A stretch of 64,000 bases of DNA from AC-56 sp963798705 (GCA_963798705.1 CAWCTW010000005.1:2418001-2482000), one strand, 5' to 3'; shown: positions 35,335 to 43,999, counted from the stretch's first letter. The notes: generated by a model from the sequence alone, not told the origin. Made by a program: numbers and translations.

Positions 35335-36350
35335 GCGGCGGCGCGGATCTCGTCTTCGTCGGTGGCACCGGGCGCAGCGGGACCACCGTGCTCGCCGAGC
35401 TGCTCGGATGCCATTCGCGGTTCCTCGCGGTTCCGATCGAGTGCCGCTTTCACTGCAACCCATCGGGTCTGGCGGACGTCGTGGGCGGGCGTGCGAGCCC
35501 CGAGGAGTTCGTGCGCAAGCTCCGCACCTACTGGTGGCATCGCGTGCGAGTCGGCTCCCGCGTCATCGTGCCCTCCGGCGTCGCCGGCCGGGCGCGCCTC
35601 GCCGCCTTCCGGGCGCGGCGTCGCCTGGGCCTGAGCGGGTCCGGTGAGGACGAGGCGCGGGTCCGGGGCCTGCACCAGATCATCTCCCGTGACCGCTTCG
35701 ACGGATCCGTCGCCCGGTTCGAGCGCGGCCACCGGGGAGACCTCGCAGGGGCCTCGCGCGAGCTGTTCCACGACCTGCTCGCGCCGCTTCGGGAGAAGTC
35801 CGGAAAGCCGGCCATGGTCGAGATGAGCACCTTCACGATCGCGGCGGCACCCGAGCTCGCGCGGATCTTCCCCCAGGCGCGGTTCGTGCACAGCGTTCGC
35901 GACGGGCGGGACTCCGGCGTGTCCAAGACCGCCCTGCGCGAAAAGGAGCATCACCCCACCGATGCGATCTCCGGGATCGACTTCTGGGCGGACCGGCTGC
36001 GCCGGGCGGACCTCGGCGTCAAGGGCCTCGCCGAAGCCGATCGCCAGAGGTTGCACCTGATCAGCCTGGACGAGCTCGTGTGGGCGGACCGGGAGGCGTC
36101 ATATGAGGGCCTCCTCGGGTTCCTCGGCGTCGACGACGAGCCGCCGATGCGGGAGTTCTTCGACGCTCGGATGACCGCCGAGGCGGCCAACCGCGGGCGC
36201 TGGCGCGACGGGCTCGACGACGGGGAGCAGCGTGAGGTGACCGAGCACTACGAGGCCACGATCACGCGGCTGGAGCGGGAGGACTACCACTGCGCGGCGC
36301 TGCTGCGGCGCACCTACGAGCGCACCCTCGCCCCGCAGCCCGGCGCGTGA
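35331..36350 (+). CDS. Sulfotransferase-family protein 2
   Basis: 339 residues, GTG start overlapping the previous stop (GTGA). Phosphosulfate loop FVGGTGRSGTTVLAELLG at about 9-26; 3'-phosphate motif FVHSVRDGRDSGVSKTA near 185. The best-preserved of the three tandem copies. A later segment (LISLDELVWADREASYEGLL) matches the family's C-terminal pattern of a conserved helix after a short strand. Inferred substrate: a hydroxyl group on the locus's surface glycan. Confidence 0.86.
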   Translation: MSGGADLVFVGGTGRSGTTVLAELLGCHSRFLAVPIECRFHCNPSGLADVVGGRASPEEFVRKLRTYWWHRVRVGSRVIVPSGVAGRARLAAFRARRRLGLSGSGEDEARVRGLHQIISRDRFDGSVARFERGHRGDLAGASRELFHDLLAPLREKSGKPAMVEMSTFTIAAAPELARIFPQARFVHSVRDGRDSGVSKTALREKEHHPTDAISGIDFWADRLRRADLGVKGLAEADRQRLHLISLDELVWADREASYEGLLGFLGVDDEPPMREFFDARMTAEAANRGRWRDGLDDGEQREVTEHYEATITRLEREDYHCAALLRRTYERTLAPQPGA

Positions 36351-37225
36351 CCTTGGCCGAGCGTGCGGAGGTCATCTTCGTCGGTGGCACCGAGTTCAGC
36401 GGCGCGGACGTGGTCGCGCGGGCCATCGGCGCGCGCCCGGACGTGGCGGCGGTGCCCCTGCCCGCGCGCTTTCACAGCGATCCGTGGGGAATCCCCGCGC
36501 TCCTCCACGGGCGAATCGGCGCCGACGACTTCGTCGCGCGGTTGCGTGCGCACGACGTCGCCCGGCGCGTTGCCCCGCAGGTGCTCGAGAGCGCGCTCGA
36601 AACGTTTGGCGAGACATACCACGCCGACCCGCTCGCCGCCTGCCGTGAGCTCTTCTGGGCCCTCCTCTCCGGGATCGTCGATGCGGGGGGCGCCGGCGTG
36701 GTCGTCGAGTCGAGCCCGGGAAACCTGGTGGAGGCCCACGCCCTGGCGCGCCTGGTGCCGGGGGCGAGGTTCGTCCACGTGGCGCGCGACGGGCGCGACG
36801 TCGCCGCGGCCGTTCGTGAAGCCGATTCGGGACCGGGGCGGATGACCGAGGCCCTCGCGTGGTGGGCCGACCGGCTGCGGGAGATCGAGCGGGGCGTCAG
36901 GGGGGAGGAGGACGGGGCGCCGTACGCGATTGGAGACGAGCGCTTCGTCACCGTCGTCCTCGACGAGCTGGCGTCCAGCGGCCGCGACGCGGCCTACGAG
37001 GGGCTCTTTGATCGGCTTTCACTCGACGCAGGCGGATCGGCGCCCACGGGCCCCGCAGCGGGGCTGGACGCCGCCGCCATCGGCCGCGGGCGCTGGCGCG
37101 CGCACGCGCGCGGGCCGGGCGCCTGGTTGCTCGCCCGGCGCTACGCGAGGATGCTCTCCGAGCTCGCCGAAGAGGGCAATCACGCCGCTGCGCCCCTGAT
37201 CGAGGCCTACGGGCGGCTGCCGTGA
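36347..37225 (+). CDS. Sulfotransferase-like protein 3 with degenerate PAPS loop
   Basis: 292 residues. Clearly related to the two preceding genes (FVGGTEFSGADVVARAIGAR, RFHSDPWGIPALLHG, FVHVARDGRDVAAAVRE), but the phosphosulfate loop reads GGTEFSGAD where the paralogues have GGTGRSGTT: the basic residue and the final Thr are lost (positions 17 and 20). The 3'-phosphate motif RDGRD is kept. It may be inactive, have altered donor use, or serve as a partner subunit. GTGA overlaps at both ends. Confidence 0.78.
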   Translation: MTLAERAEVIFVGGTEFSGADVVARAIGARPDVAAVPLPARFHSDPWGIPALLHGRIGADDFVARLRAHDVARRVAPQVLESALETFGETYHADPLAACRELFWALLSGIVDAGGAGVVVESSPGNLVEAHALARLVPGARFVHVARDGRDVAAAVREADSGPGRMTEALAWWADRLREIERGVRGEEDGAPYAIGDERFVTVVLDELASSGRDAAYEGLFDRLSLDAGGSAPTGPAAGLDAAAIGRGRWRAHARGPGAWLLARRYARMLSELAEEGNHAAAPLIEAYGRLP

Positions 37226-38859
37226 TGCCCGGGCCGGACCGCATCATGTTCGTCTCCTCGAACGGCACCGGCCTCGGCCACCTGACGCGGTCGATGGCGA
37301 TCGCCAGGCGCCTGGGGCCCGAGATCGAGTCGCTCTTCGTCACCCTCTCGCGGGCCGCGCCGGTGGTGCGGGACATGGGCTTTCCGGTCGAGTACATGGC
37401 CTCCCACGGCAGCCCGGGCGCGGGAAGCGACCTGCGCTGGTCGCGCCGCATGGCGGCGCGTCTCGGCGCGGCGATCGCGGAGGCGCGGCCGCGGGTCCTC
37501 GTGTTCGACGGCATCCTGCCCTACGATCCGCTTCTCGCCGCGATGAAGCGCGTGCCCGTGACGGTTTGGTGCCGGCGCGGGATGTGGCAGGCCGGCGCCG
37601 CGACGGCGCCGCTCACTCGCAGCGATCTCTTCGACCTGATCCTGGAGCCCGGGGAATTCGCGACCTCCGCGGACGCCGGCCCGACGAGCGCCCGGCGCGA
37701 CGAGGCGCAGGAGGTGGCGCCGATCGTCTTCTTGGACGACGCCGAGGTCCTGTCGCCGGCGGAGGCGCAGGGGGAGCTCGGCCTGGAGCCCGGCAGGCCC
37801 GCGATCCTGGTGCAGCTCGGCCAGGGCGCGGAGGTCGCGGGCGCCGTCGATCGCTGCCTGCGCACGCTGGCCGGCAGGGACGATGTGCAGGTCGCAGCGG
37901 CATCCTCGGCGATCGCCGGGCTCCTCCACGTCCCGGAGGGCATCGTCCACCTGCGCTCGACCTATCCGATGAGCCGCTACTACGCCGCCTTCGACGGCGC
38001 CGTGGCCGCGCCGGGCTACAACGCGTTCCACGAGCTCGTTCGCTTCGGCGTGCCGACCCTCTTCGTCCCGATGCGCCGCGAGACCGATGACCAGGCGGCG
38101 AGGGCCCGATATGCGGAGCGAGCCGGAGTCGGCCTGGCGGTGGAGGGTCCGGACGACGCGTGCATCGAGGAGCGCCTGGGCGAGCTCCTGGGCCCCGACC
38201 GCCGCGAGGCGATGAGGGAGAGGCTGCAGGAGCTCCGCCCGGACAACGGCGCGGGTGCCGCAGCCGAGTGGCTCCAGCAGCTCGCTCGGGATGCCGAGGG
38301 GCGGGGCGAGAAGGCTTACCAGCAGGGACTGCGAGGCGGCTTCAGCCCCCGGCCCACGGACGGGGAAGGGCCTCCTCGGCACCCAGCCCCGACCCACGGA
38401 CGGGGAAGGGCCTCCCTCGGGGTCCGCTGGGGCTCTTCGGCCCGTGCCTGCGTGTTCGTGAGGACGCTGCCCAGGACCCTCGGGCGCCTCGTGCGGCAGA
38501 CGCTTTCGCTGCCCCGGCCGCGCACGATCGTCCTCGCTTTCGGCGCCGGCGCGGACGAGATCGTCGCTGCGCTCGGGCGCGCCTCCGAGCCGCCCGAGCG
38601 GGTGCTCGTGGTCACCGATTCGCTGGCGCTCGGCGACGTCTGGCGAATCGGGACGGGCGTGGAGCACATCCCGGCGCCCGGGGAACGCCAGGCGGCCCTC
38701 GCCGGGGGGGACTACGACGAGTTCAGGCGGCGCCGGCTGGCTCTGATCCTGCGCGGGCGACCGCGCTTCCGGCGAGCGCTCGCGGCGGGCGAGGTCCCGG
38801 CGCACCTCCTCGAGGCGGCCACGGCCTCGCCGAGGCGGCGGGTCACGCTCCTGCGCTAG
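37222..38859 (+). CDS. MurG/MGT-like glycosyltransferase with C-terminal extension
   Basis: 545 residues. The first 365 form a GT-B glycosyltransferase: FVSSNGTGLGHLTRSMAIAR at the N-terminus (glycine-rich acceptor loop) and VHLRSTYPMSRYYAAFDGAV, APGYNAFHELVRFGVPTLFV in the nucleotide-sugar half. A low-complexity linker (about 375-410) contains a duplicated 23-base element; the last 130 residues form a separate small domain I do not recognise (RTIVLAFGAGADEIVAALGR). Start GTG 37222 or ATG 37225. Probably adds a sugar to the locus's glycan or lipid. Confidence 0.82.
   Translation: MMPGPDRIMFVSSNGTGLGHLTRSMAIARRLGPEIESLFVTLSRAAPVVRDMGFPVEYMASHGSPGAGSDLRWSRRMAARLGAAIAEARPRVLVFDGILPYDPLLAAMKRVPVTVWCRRGMWQAGAATAPLTRSDLFDLILEPGEFATSADAGPTSARRDEAQEVAPIVFLDDAEVLSPAEAQGELGLEPGRPAILVQLGQGAEVAGAVDRCLRTLAGRDDVQVAAASSAIAGLLHVPEGIVHLRSTYPMSRYYAAFDGAVAAPGYNAFHELVRFGVPTLFVPMRRETDDQAARARYAERAGVGLAVEGPDDACIEERLGELLGPDRREAMRERLQELRPDNGAGAAAEWLQQLARDAEGRGEKAYQQGLRGGFSPRPTDGEGPPRHPAPTHGRGRASLGVRWGSSARACVFVRTLPRTLGRLVRQTLSLPRPRTIVLAFGAGADEIVAALGRASEPPERVLVVTDSLALGDVWRIGTGVEHIPAPGERQAALAGGDYDEFRRRRLALILRGRPRFRRALAAGEVPAHLLEAATASPRRRVTLLR
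38353..38415. repeat. Direct repeat of 23 bases within a coding region
   Basis: CCCACGGACGGGGAAGGGCCTCC occurs exactly at 38353-38375 and 38393-38415, a 40-base period. Because 40 is not a multiple of 3, the two copies are read in different frames (PTDGEGPP and THGRGRAS). Confidence 0.85.
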
Positions 38860-38923
38860 GCGCGCGCCCCACGGCGGGCGGTTCCTGCCGGCCGGGACCG
38901 GGATCGCTGCTTGTACCCTGCGG

Positions 38924-39862
38924 GTGATGGAGTCCTCGACGGGGACCATGGCGTCGCCTGGCGCGACTCCGACGACCGCCCTGCCCGATGCCGGCGCCGA
39001 ATCCGAGGCCGACGCCCGCCCGGGCCCCGGCGCGCTGCCCAATCTCATCGTCATTGGCGCCCAGAAGTGCGGCACCAGCGGGCTTCACTACTACCTGAGC
39101 CTGCATCCGGAGATCTCGGTTTCGAGCCCGAAGGAGCTCAACTTCTTCATCGCCGAGCGAAACTGGCCGAAGGGGCTCGACTGGTACCGGAGCCATTTCG
39201 ACCCCCAGGCAAGGGTGCGCAGCGAGGCGTCGCCCAACTACACGGCCTACCCGCAGCATCTGGAGGTGCCGGAGCGCATGCACTCCGTGGTCCCGGACGC
39301 GAAGCTCCTGTACATGGTGCGGGATCCGATCGACCGGATCGCGGCCCATTGGGTGCACAACTACGCCAAGCGGCGCGAGAAGGGCGACCTGCGGAGCACG
39401 CTGATGCACCCCAACACCTCCTACATCGCCCGCAGCCACTACCACGCGCAGCTGCAGCGGTTCCTGCGCCTGTATCCGCGCGAGCAGACGCTCGTCGTCG
39501 AGCAGGAGCAGCTCCGCAGCCAGCGGCTCGAGACCCTGCGCCGTGTGTTCGAGTTCGCGGGCGTCGACCCGGGCTTCTCGCACCCGGGCTTCGCCGACCA
39601 GCGCCATCGCACGGCGCGCAAGCGGCGCGGCACGCCCCTCACCCGGGTCCTCGACCGTCTCGACCACCGTCGCGGCACCGTCTCCGCGAAGCGCCTTCGG
39701 GCGCTCGTCGGGGCGGTGATCCCCTTCGGCCGCTCGATCGAGGTCCCCGACGTCCGCGGCGCGCTGCCGGCCGAGACGCTGCGCTCCCTGCGGGACGACG
39801 CCGAGCGGCTGCGCGACCTGACCGGGCTGGACCTGTCCAGCTGGTCGATCTGGGACGTCTGA
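38924..39862 (+). CDS. Sulfotransferase, heparan-type
   Basis: 312 residues, of a different lineage from the three upstream genes. 5'-phosphosulfate loop IVIGAQKCGTSGLHYYLSLH at about 41-60, SPKELNFF, and the 3'-phosphate motif YMVRDPIDRIAAHW near 130-143; this is the pattern of heparan N-/O-sulfotransferase-like proteins acting on polysaccharides. N-terminal 35 residues are low-complexity. GTG 38924 or ATG 38927. Its TGA overlaps the flippase ATG (TGATG), tying sulfation to export. Confidence 0.88.
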   Translation: MMESSTGTMASPGATPTTALPDAGAESEADARPGPGALPNLIVIGAQKCGTSGLHYYLSLHPEISVSSPKELNFFIAERNWPKGLDWYRSHFDPQARVRSEASPNYTAYPQHLEVPERMHSVVPDAKLLYMVRDPIDRIAAHWVHNYAKRREKGDLRSTLMHPNTSYIARSHYHAQLQRFLRLYPREQTLVVEQEQLRSQRLETLRRVFEFAGVDPGFSHPGFADQRHRTARKRRGTPLTRVLDRLDHRRGTVSAKRLRALVGAVIPFGRSIEVPDVRGALPAETLRSLRDDAERLRDLTGLDLSSWSIWDV

Positions 39863-41985
39863 TGGCTGACGACAACGGGAAGCAGGACGCGCGGAAGAAG
39901 CGTCTCAGGCAGGCGAGACGCGCGAAAAGCAGGGCGCTCGAGCCCGAGAAGCAGGACCACGCGCACCCCGGCGGCACCGGCGCCGCGATCGGCACGCACC
40001 TGGCGAAGTTCTCGAGCTTCCAGGGCGTCTCGCTGCTCTTGACCAATCTGCTGCACTACGCGTCGCTCGTCGTCGTGGCCCGCTTCCTCGGCCCGAGCTC
40101 ACTCGGGTCCTACGCGCTCCTGTTCTTCCTCACCGGCGCGGTGACCCAGCTCATCCACATCATCTCGAAGCCCGGCACGATGATGCGGACCTTCGGGATC
40201 TCGGACGACGACGCCGACGACATGGAGGACGACGAGGAGTCCGAGGTCGGCTCGGCGCGCCCCACGTACACGCTTGGGGTGGGCCTGGCCTGGACGACGA
40301 TCCTGGCCGGAACGATGATCGCCCTGGTGGCGATCTTCCAGACGCAGATCGCCTCGTTTCTGCTGCACGACCCGAGCCAGGGGCCGGTCGTCCTGTTCGC
40401 GTCGATCACCGGCGGCGTCTGGGCGATCTTCAAGCTCGCCGAGATGGTCATCTGGTTCGAGGGCCGCCCGCTGACCTTCGCCCTGATCGACGCCGCGCGC
40501 CCGGCCTTCAACCTGACGGCGATCGTCGTCATCCTTGCGATGGGCTCTGGGGTCAAGGGCGCGATCCTCGGCCAGACGATCGGCACCGTCGCGGCGACCC
40601 TGATCTGCGTCGTCGCCATCTGGCCCAGCTTCCAGAAGGTCTTCGCGCTGCCGGAGCTGAAGCAGATCCTCATCCGCGGCGCCCCGCGGATCCCGATCGC
40701 CTCGTCGCTTTGGATCGTGCAGAACTCCGATGCGTTCATCCTCTCCAGGTTCCTGGACCACACCCAGATCGGGCTCTACAACCTTGCCTCGAGGACCGGG
40801 TTCATGGTCGCGTTCCTGCCCCAGGGCTTCCGGATGGCGCTGCGGCCGATCCGCAAGACGGCCGCCTACGAGGCGTTCCGCCGCGAGTACGGCATCGCCG
40901 TCGCGCAGGGTCAGATGCTCGCCTACTTCTACCTGCTCACGCTCACCGCGATCCTGGCGATGGTGCTCGGAGGGGAGATCCTGATCGCGGTGGGCGGCGA
41001 CAAGTTCGCGTCGGTTGCCCCGCTTGTCCCTCTGACGGCGGCGGCGATGTCGATGCCGGCCATGTTCCGGACCATCGTCATGACGGGCACCTTCAAGAAG
41101 CGGAGGCGGATCTTCATCGGCTCCGCGATCTTCGTCGCGATCGCGTACGTCGGCCTCTGTGTCGCGCTTCTGAGCTTCACCGGCTGGGGGATCTACGCGC
41201 CGCCGGCGGCGATGATCGCCGCCTTCATGATCCCGTCGCTGGCGATGCTGGGGCTGACTCAGTTCGGGAGCACACCCATCAAGCTTCCGTACGTGGCGCT
41301 GGCCCAGGCCACGCTGGTGGCGATTGCGCTCGCCGTCGCCTACCACTTCGCACACCCCTCCGACAAGTTCGTGCAGCTGCCGGCGATCGCCGGGGTCATG
41401 CTGTTGTGGCTCGGCCTGCTGTTCCTGCTCCGGGTCATTCCCGAGCAGCACTGGGGGCCGATCAGCCACATCGTCCGGTCCGTCGTCGGCCGTCGGTCGG
41501 CCCTCCAGTTCCAGAAGCGGGCCGGGCTGCGGTCCCTCGACGCGGACGAGCGCGACGCCCTGCGAGCCGCCGTGATGGATCGCCTTCCGGATGAGGCACT
41601 GGTGCCGTCTTCGACTGACGGCGAGGGTGCCGGCGACACCGATGACGCCGCCGAGGGTGCGCGACTCGTGCGGTTGCTGCGCCGGGCGGGGAGCGAGGGG
41701 GGCGTTCCGATAGCCGAGCGAAACGAGCGCGACGCCGGCATCTCGCTCTATCTGTTCTCCAACCAGCCCGTCGCCGTTCGGCTGCGGAAGATGCGCCAGC
41801 TGCTGGCGGGCGGCGTGGACGCGCACGAGCTGCGGACCCTCGACGACCTGCGAAACGACCTTGCCAAGGCGGGCGACGGCCCCTGGGGGGTCGGGCGGGG
41901 CGGCGGCGGCACGAAGAAGAGCAGCGGACGCGGCCGGCGTGGCGGAGACGAGGGCGTGGGCGCGGCTGCCGCTAAACGCGCTTGA
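39862..41985 (+). CDS. Wzx/MATE-type polysaccharide flippase with long C-terminal tail
   Basis: 707 residues. A basic N-terminus (about 1-45) precedes a polysaccharide-transporter fold of about 14 TM segments (FSSFQGVSLLLTNLLHYASL, RFLDHTQIGLYNLASRTGFM). An acidic insert (ISDDDADDMEDDEESEVGS) lies between early TMs. From about residue 535 a cytoplasmic tail of around 170 residues follows, ending in a Gly/Arg/Lys-rich stretch. Flippases of this class usually end soon after the last TM. Role: moving a lipid-linked glycan across the membrane. The 3' end overlaps the next, convergent gene by 14 bases. Confidence 0.87.
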   Translation: MADDNGKQDARKKRLRQARRAKSRALEPEKQDHAHPGGTGAAIGTHLAKFSSFQGVSLLLTNLLHYASLVVVARFLGPSSLGSYALLFFLTGAVTQLIHIISKPGTMMRTFGISDDDADDMEDDEESEVGSARPTYTLGVGLAWTTILAGTMIALVAIFQTQIASFLLHDPSQGPVVLFASITGGVWAIFKLAEMVIWFEGRPLTFALIDAARPAFNLTAIVVILAMGSGVKGAILGQTIGTVAATLICVVAIWPSFQKVFALPELKQILIRGAPRIPIASSLWIVQNSDAFILSRFLDHTQIGLYNLASRTGFMVAFLPQGFRMALRPIRKTAAYEAFRREYGIAVAQGQMLAYFYLLTLTAILAMVLGGEILIAVGGDKFASVAPLVPLTAAAMSMPAMFRTIVMTGTFKKRRRIFIGSAIFVAIAYVGLCVALLSFTGWGIYAPPAAMIAAFMIPSLAMLGLTQFGSTPIKLPYVALAQATLVAIALAVAYHFAHPSDKFVQLPAIAGVMLLWLGLLFLLRVIPEQHWGPISHIVRSVVGRRSALQFQKRAGLRSLDADERDALRAAVMDRLPDEALVPSSTDGEGAGDTDDAAEGARLVRLLRRAGSEGGVPIAERNERDAGISLYLFSNQPVAVRLRKMRQLLAGGVDAHELRTLDDLRNDLAKAGDGPWGVGRGGGGTKKSSGRGRRGGDEGVGAAAAKRA

Positions 41986-42499
41986 CGACGATCCGGTCGG
42001 GCTCGATCGTCACTTCGACCTTCCGGTGGCCGGCCCAGTGCTCGCCGTAGATGGGGTCGTCCGACACCGCGGGGTCGAGCCAGAGCCCGTATCCGTCCTT
42101 GTCCCCGTGGTCGAACGTGGCCTGCATCGAGGCGCCCGCGCGCTCGCCGCCTCCGCCGCCACGGCGACGCCTGCGCCTGCGCCTGCGGCGTCCTCCGCCG
42201 GGCTCGCCCTCTCGCTTCTCGCCGCCGGCCTTGGCCTCGTCGGCCTCGGCTTCCTCCTCGCCGGTCTCGGGCTCGTCCTCGGCGGTCTCGCTCAGCGCCT
42301 CGATCTCCGCCTCGATCTCGTCCCGAAGCTCGACCTCTCCCGTGTCCTCGCCCTCGGGTGAGAGCTCGTGGCGGCGACGGAACTCCCGCAGCTCCGACGT
42401 GGACACGTCGAGCTGGTGGGCGATCCAGGCGTCCGTGCGCCCCTGGCGGACCCAGGCGCGTATCTGGTTGAGTTGTGAGCGAAGTGGCTTCTTGGCCAT
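41972..42499 (-). CDS. HTH protein with acidic and Arg-rich regions, unknown
   Basis: 175 residues. N-terminal HTH-like segment (LNQIRAWVRQGRTDAWIAHQ, then LDVSTSELREFRRRHEL), a Glu-rich middle (about 50-95), a run of ten consecutive Arg followed by Gly (about 106-120), and a compact C-terminal domain (GLWLDPAVSDDPIYGEHWAG, VEVTIEPDRIVVKRV). Such a layout suggests nucleic-acid binding, perhaps RNA. The ATG at 42499 is best; longer frames upstream overlap the csrA promoter and gene. Divergent from csrA. Confidence 0.75.
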   Translation of the reverse strand: MAKKPLRSQLNQIRAWVRQGRTDAWIAHQLDVSTSELREFRRRHELSPEGEDTGEVELRDEIEAEIEALSETAEDEPETGEEEAEADEAKAGGEKREGEPGGGRRRRRRRRRRGGGGGERAGASMQATFDHGDKDGYGLWLDPAVSDDPIYGEHWAGHRKVEVTIEPDRIVVKRV

Positions 42500-42634
42500 C
42501 TGCACGGCTCCCTGCGGGCGGGTGATGCTAACGGACGGCGGGATGACGGTTGTGGGTGGCGCCGCGCCGCGCAAGTGGTTACTCTGGATTCGGTTGGCGG
42601 CCTGACCGGGCCGGAACGCTCGAATGGAGGCGAG

Positions 42635-42868
42635 ATGCTCGTCCTTACGCGAAAGACGAATCAGAGCATCATGATCGGTGACGACATCGAGGTTTCCGTC
42701 CTTGCAGTTGCTCGGGACAAGATCCGGCTCGGCATCACCGCGCCGCGGGAGGTTCCCGTTTTCCGCAAGGAGGTCTACCTCTCCATCAAGGAAGAGCAGA
42801 TGTCGGAGGGCCAGGGCGCGAAGGAGCACGTCGACGAGGCGCTCGGCGACCTCTCGACCACCGACTAG
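42635..42868 (+). CDS. csrA: Carbon storage regulator, RNA-binding protein
   Basis: 77 residues. The family N-terminus MLVLTRKTNQSIMIGDDIEV and the DKIRLGITAPREVPVFRKEVY core are intact, including the Arg of the RNA-binding strand. CsrA dimers bind GGA motifs in mRNA leaders and block or stabilise translation. A clear GGAGG-type site (TGGAGGCGAG) precedes the ATG. csrA normally accompanies flagellar genes and fliW; neither appears within this window. Confidence 0.95.
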   Translation: MLVLTRKTNQSIMIGDDIEVSVLAVARDKIRLGITAPREVPVFRKEVYLSIKEEQMSEGQGAKEHVDEALGDLSTTD

Positions 42869-42910
42869 CTCGCAGGCGCGCTGTAGGGCTTGACTTGGGC
42901 TGGCGGTGGG

Positions 42911-43150
42911 TCAGCCCATCAGCCAGGCAAGCGTCTCGAACATCACCACCGTCACCACGACGACGGTGATCGTGAGCGCCACGACCAGGACGCCGAACGC
43001 GGTGTTGCCCCGCTGCTCGGTGCGCTGGATGCGTCGCGCGCGCGAGCGGTTCGCGGCGCGCTGGCGAAGCTGGTGCCGCCGCCGCCGCTCGACCGCGGCC
43101 TCCTGCTCGAACGCAAGCTCGAACTGCGAAATGCTGTCGTGCATCCTCAT
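42911..43150 (-). CDS. Small tail-anchored membrane protein, unknown
   Basis: 79 residues from ATG 43150, which follows GGAG by 6 bases; a TTG at 43198 would add 16 residues. A charged, Arg-rich helical N-terminus (ERRRRHQLRQRAANRSRARR) is followed by one C-terminal TM segment (FGVLVVALTITVVVVTVVMF). No known domain. Its stop lies 40 bases from the csrA stop, so the two are convergent. Confidence 0.6.
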   Translation of the reverse strand: MRMHDSISQFELAFEQEAAVERRRRHQLRQRAANRSRARRIQRTEQRGNTAFGVLVVALTITVVVVTVVMFETLAWLMG

Positions 43151-43357
43151 GAGGTGCTCCAGGAAGAACGTTTGTGCCAGTGCGTCGCGCTGAGCCAAAT
43201 CCCGCGACAGGGCCGGAAACTACCAGACGAATCCAGCGCGAACACCGGTTCGCCGAGTGCCGATCGCTACTAGCGGCTTTTTAGCGTTCGGTCAAGAGTC
43301 GCTCACCGGTGTTGGTGGACGGCGGCCGCCGCGGCCGGACTTTCAATCGAGTGAGCG

Positions 43358-43382
43358 ATTGAGCCGCTATACCCGGCTCAAT
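43358..43382 (-). terminator. Hairpin downstream of the nuclease gene
   Basis: ATTGAGCCG (43358-43366) and CGGCTCAAT (43374-43382) are exact complements with a 7-base loop, 14 bases after the nuclease stop on the minus strand. CAATCG/CGATTG (43344-43349, 43356-43361) overlaps it as an alternative stem. Confidence 0.55.
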
Positions 43383-43395
43383 CCCACATTCGATG

Positions 43396-43917
43396 TCAGC
43401 AGGCGTCCCAGAGGCCCCGGCCGGCCCGGGCTGCCCTCGCCGCCAGCCGCTGGAGCTCGGCGGCATGCGACGTGTTGGGAGGGATCGCGAGCGTTCGCGC
43501 GTAGCCGCCCCGGACCAGCGCCCCGTTGACGAACCGCGAACCGGCGTACGCGTACGCGAGCAGCCGCCCGTAGTCGTCGCGCCGCTCGCGATCGAAGACG
43601 AGCCGCACGGTCCGCCCCTCGACCAGCCGATGGTTCTCGTCGCTCGCGTCGGGCCCGTAGCACTGGACCGGCGTGTCGGGCTTGACCGTCTCCGGGGTGT
43701 CGACCCCGATATAGCGCACGTACTCGTCGTGCCCGTCGACCGAGGCGACGATCGTGTCGCCGTCGACCACCCGCACGACGCGCGCCCGCACGGAGCGGCC
43801 GGGCGCCCGCCCACCCTCATCGCCGGACCCTCCGCCGGCGCCGCAGCCGGGCTGCAGGAGCAGCCAGGCGCCCAGGCCAAGGAGGACGAGGCCACCGATG
43901 CGAGGCGTGCGCCGCAC
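43396..43917 (-). CDS. Secreted thermonuclease-like (SNase) protein
   Basis: 173 residues. Hydrophobic signal segment (about 7-22, IGGLVLLGLGAWLLLQ) followed by PGC, a weak lipobox, so it may be a lipoprotein or a plain secreted protein. SNase fold features: VVRVVDGDTIVASVDG, VRYIGVDTPETV with the Ca-binding Asp, RRDDYGRLLAYAY, and ALVRGGYARTLAIPPN. Degrades nucleic acids outside the cell using Ca2+. Ends with GRGLWDAC. Confidence 0.9.
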   Translation of the reverse strand: MRRTPRIGGLVLLGLGAWLLLQPGCGAGGGSGDEGGRAPGRSVRARVVRVVDGDTIVASVDGHDEYVRYIGVDTPETVKPDTPVQCYGPDASDENHRLVEGRTVRLVFDRERRDDYGRLLAYAYAGSRFVNGALVRGGYARTLAIPPNTSHAAELQRLAARAARAGRGLWDAC

Positions 43918-43999
43918 GGCTCAAGACAACCCCACGGCCCGGACACGCGCCCCTCGGCACCTCGCCCTCGACTCCGGGTCCGCCGCGCTATCCCGCCCG

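Noticed and set aside
43260..43290. TAGCGGCTTTTTAGCG as a T-rich intrinsic terminator
   Set aside because: The stem is only five pairs and the T-run lies within the loop; it is also not at the 3' end of a called gene in the right orientation.
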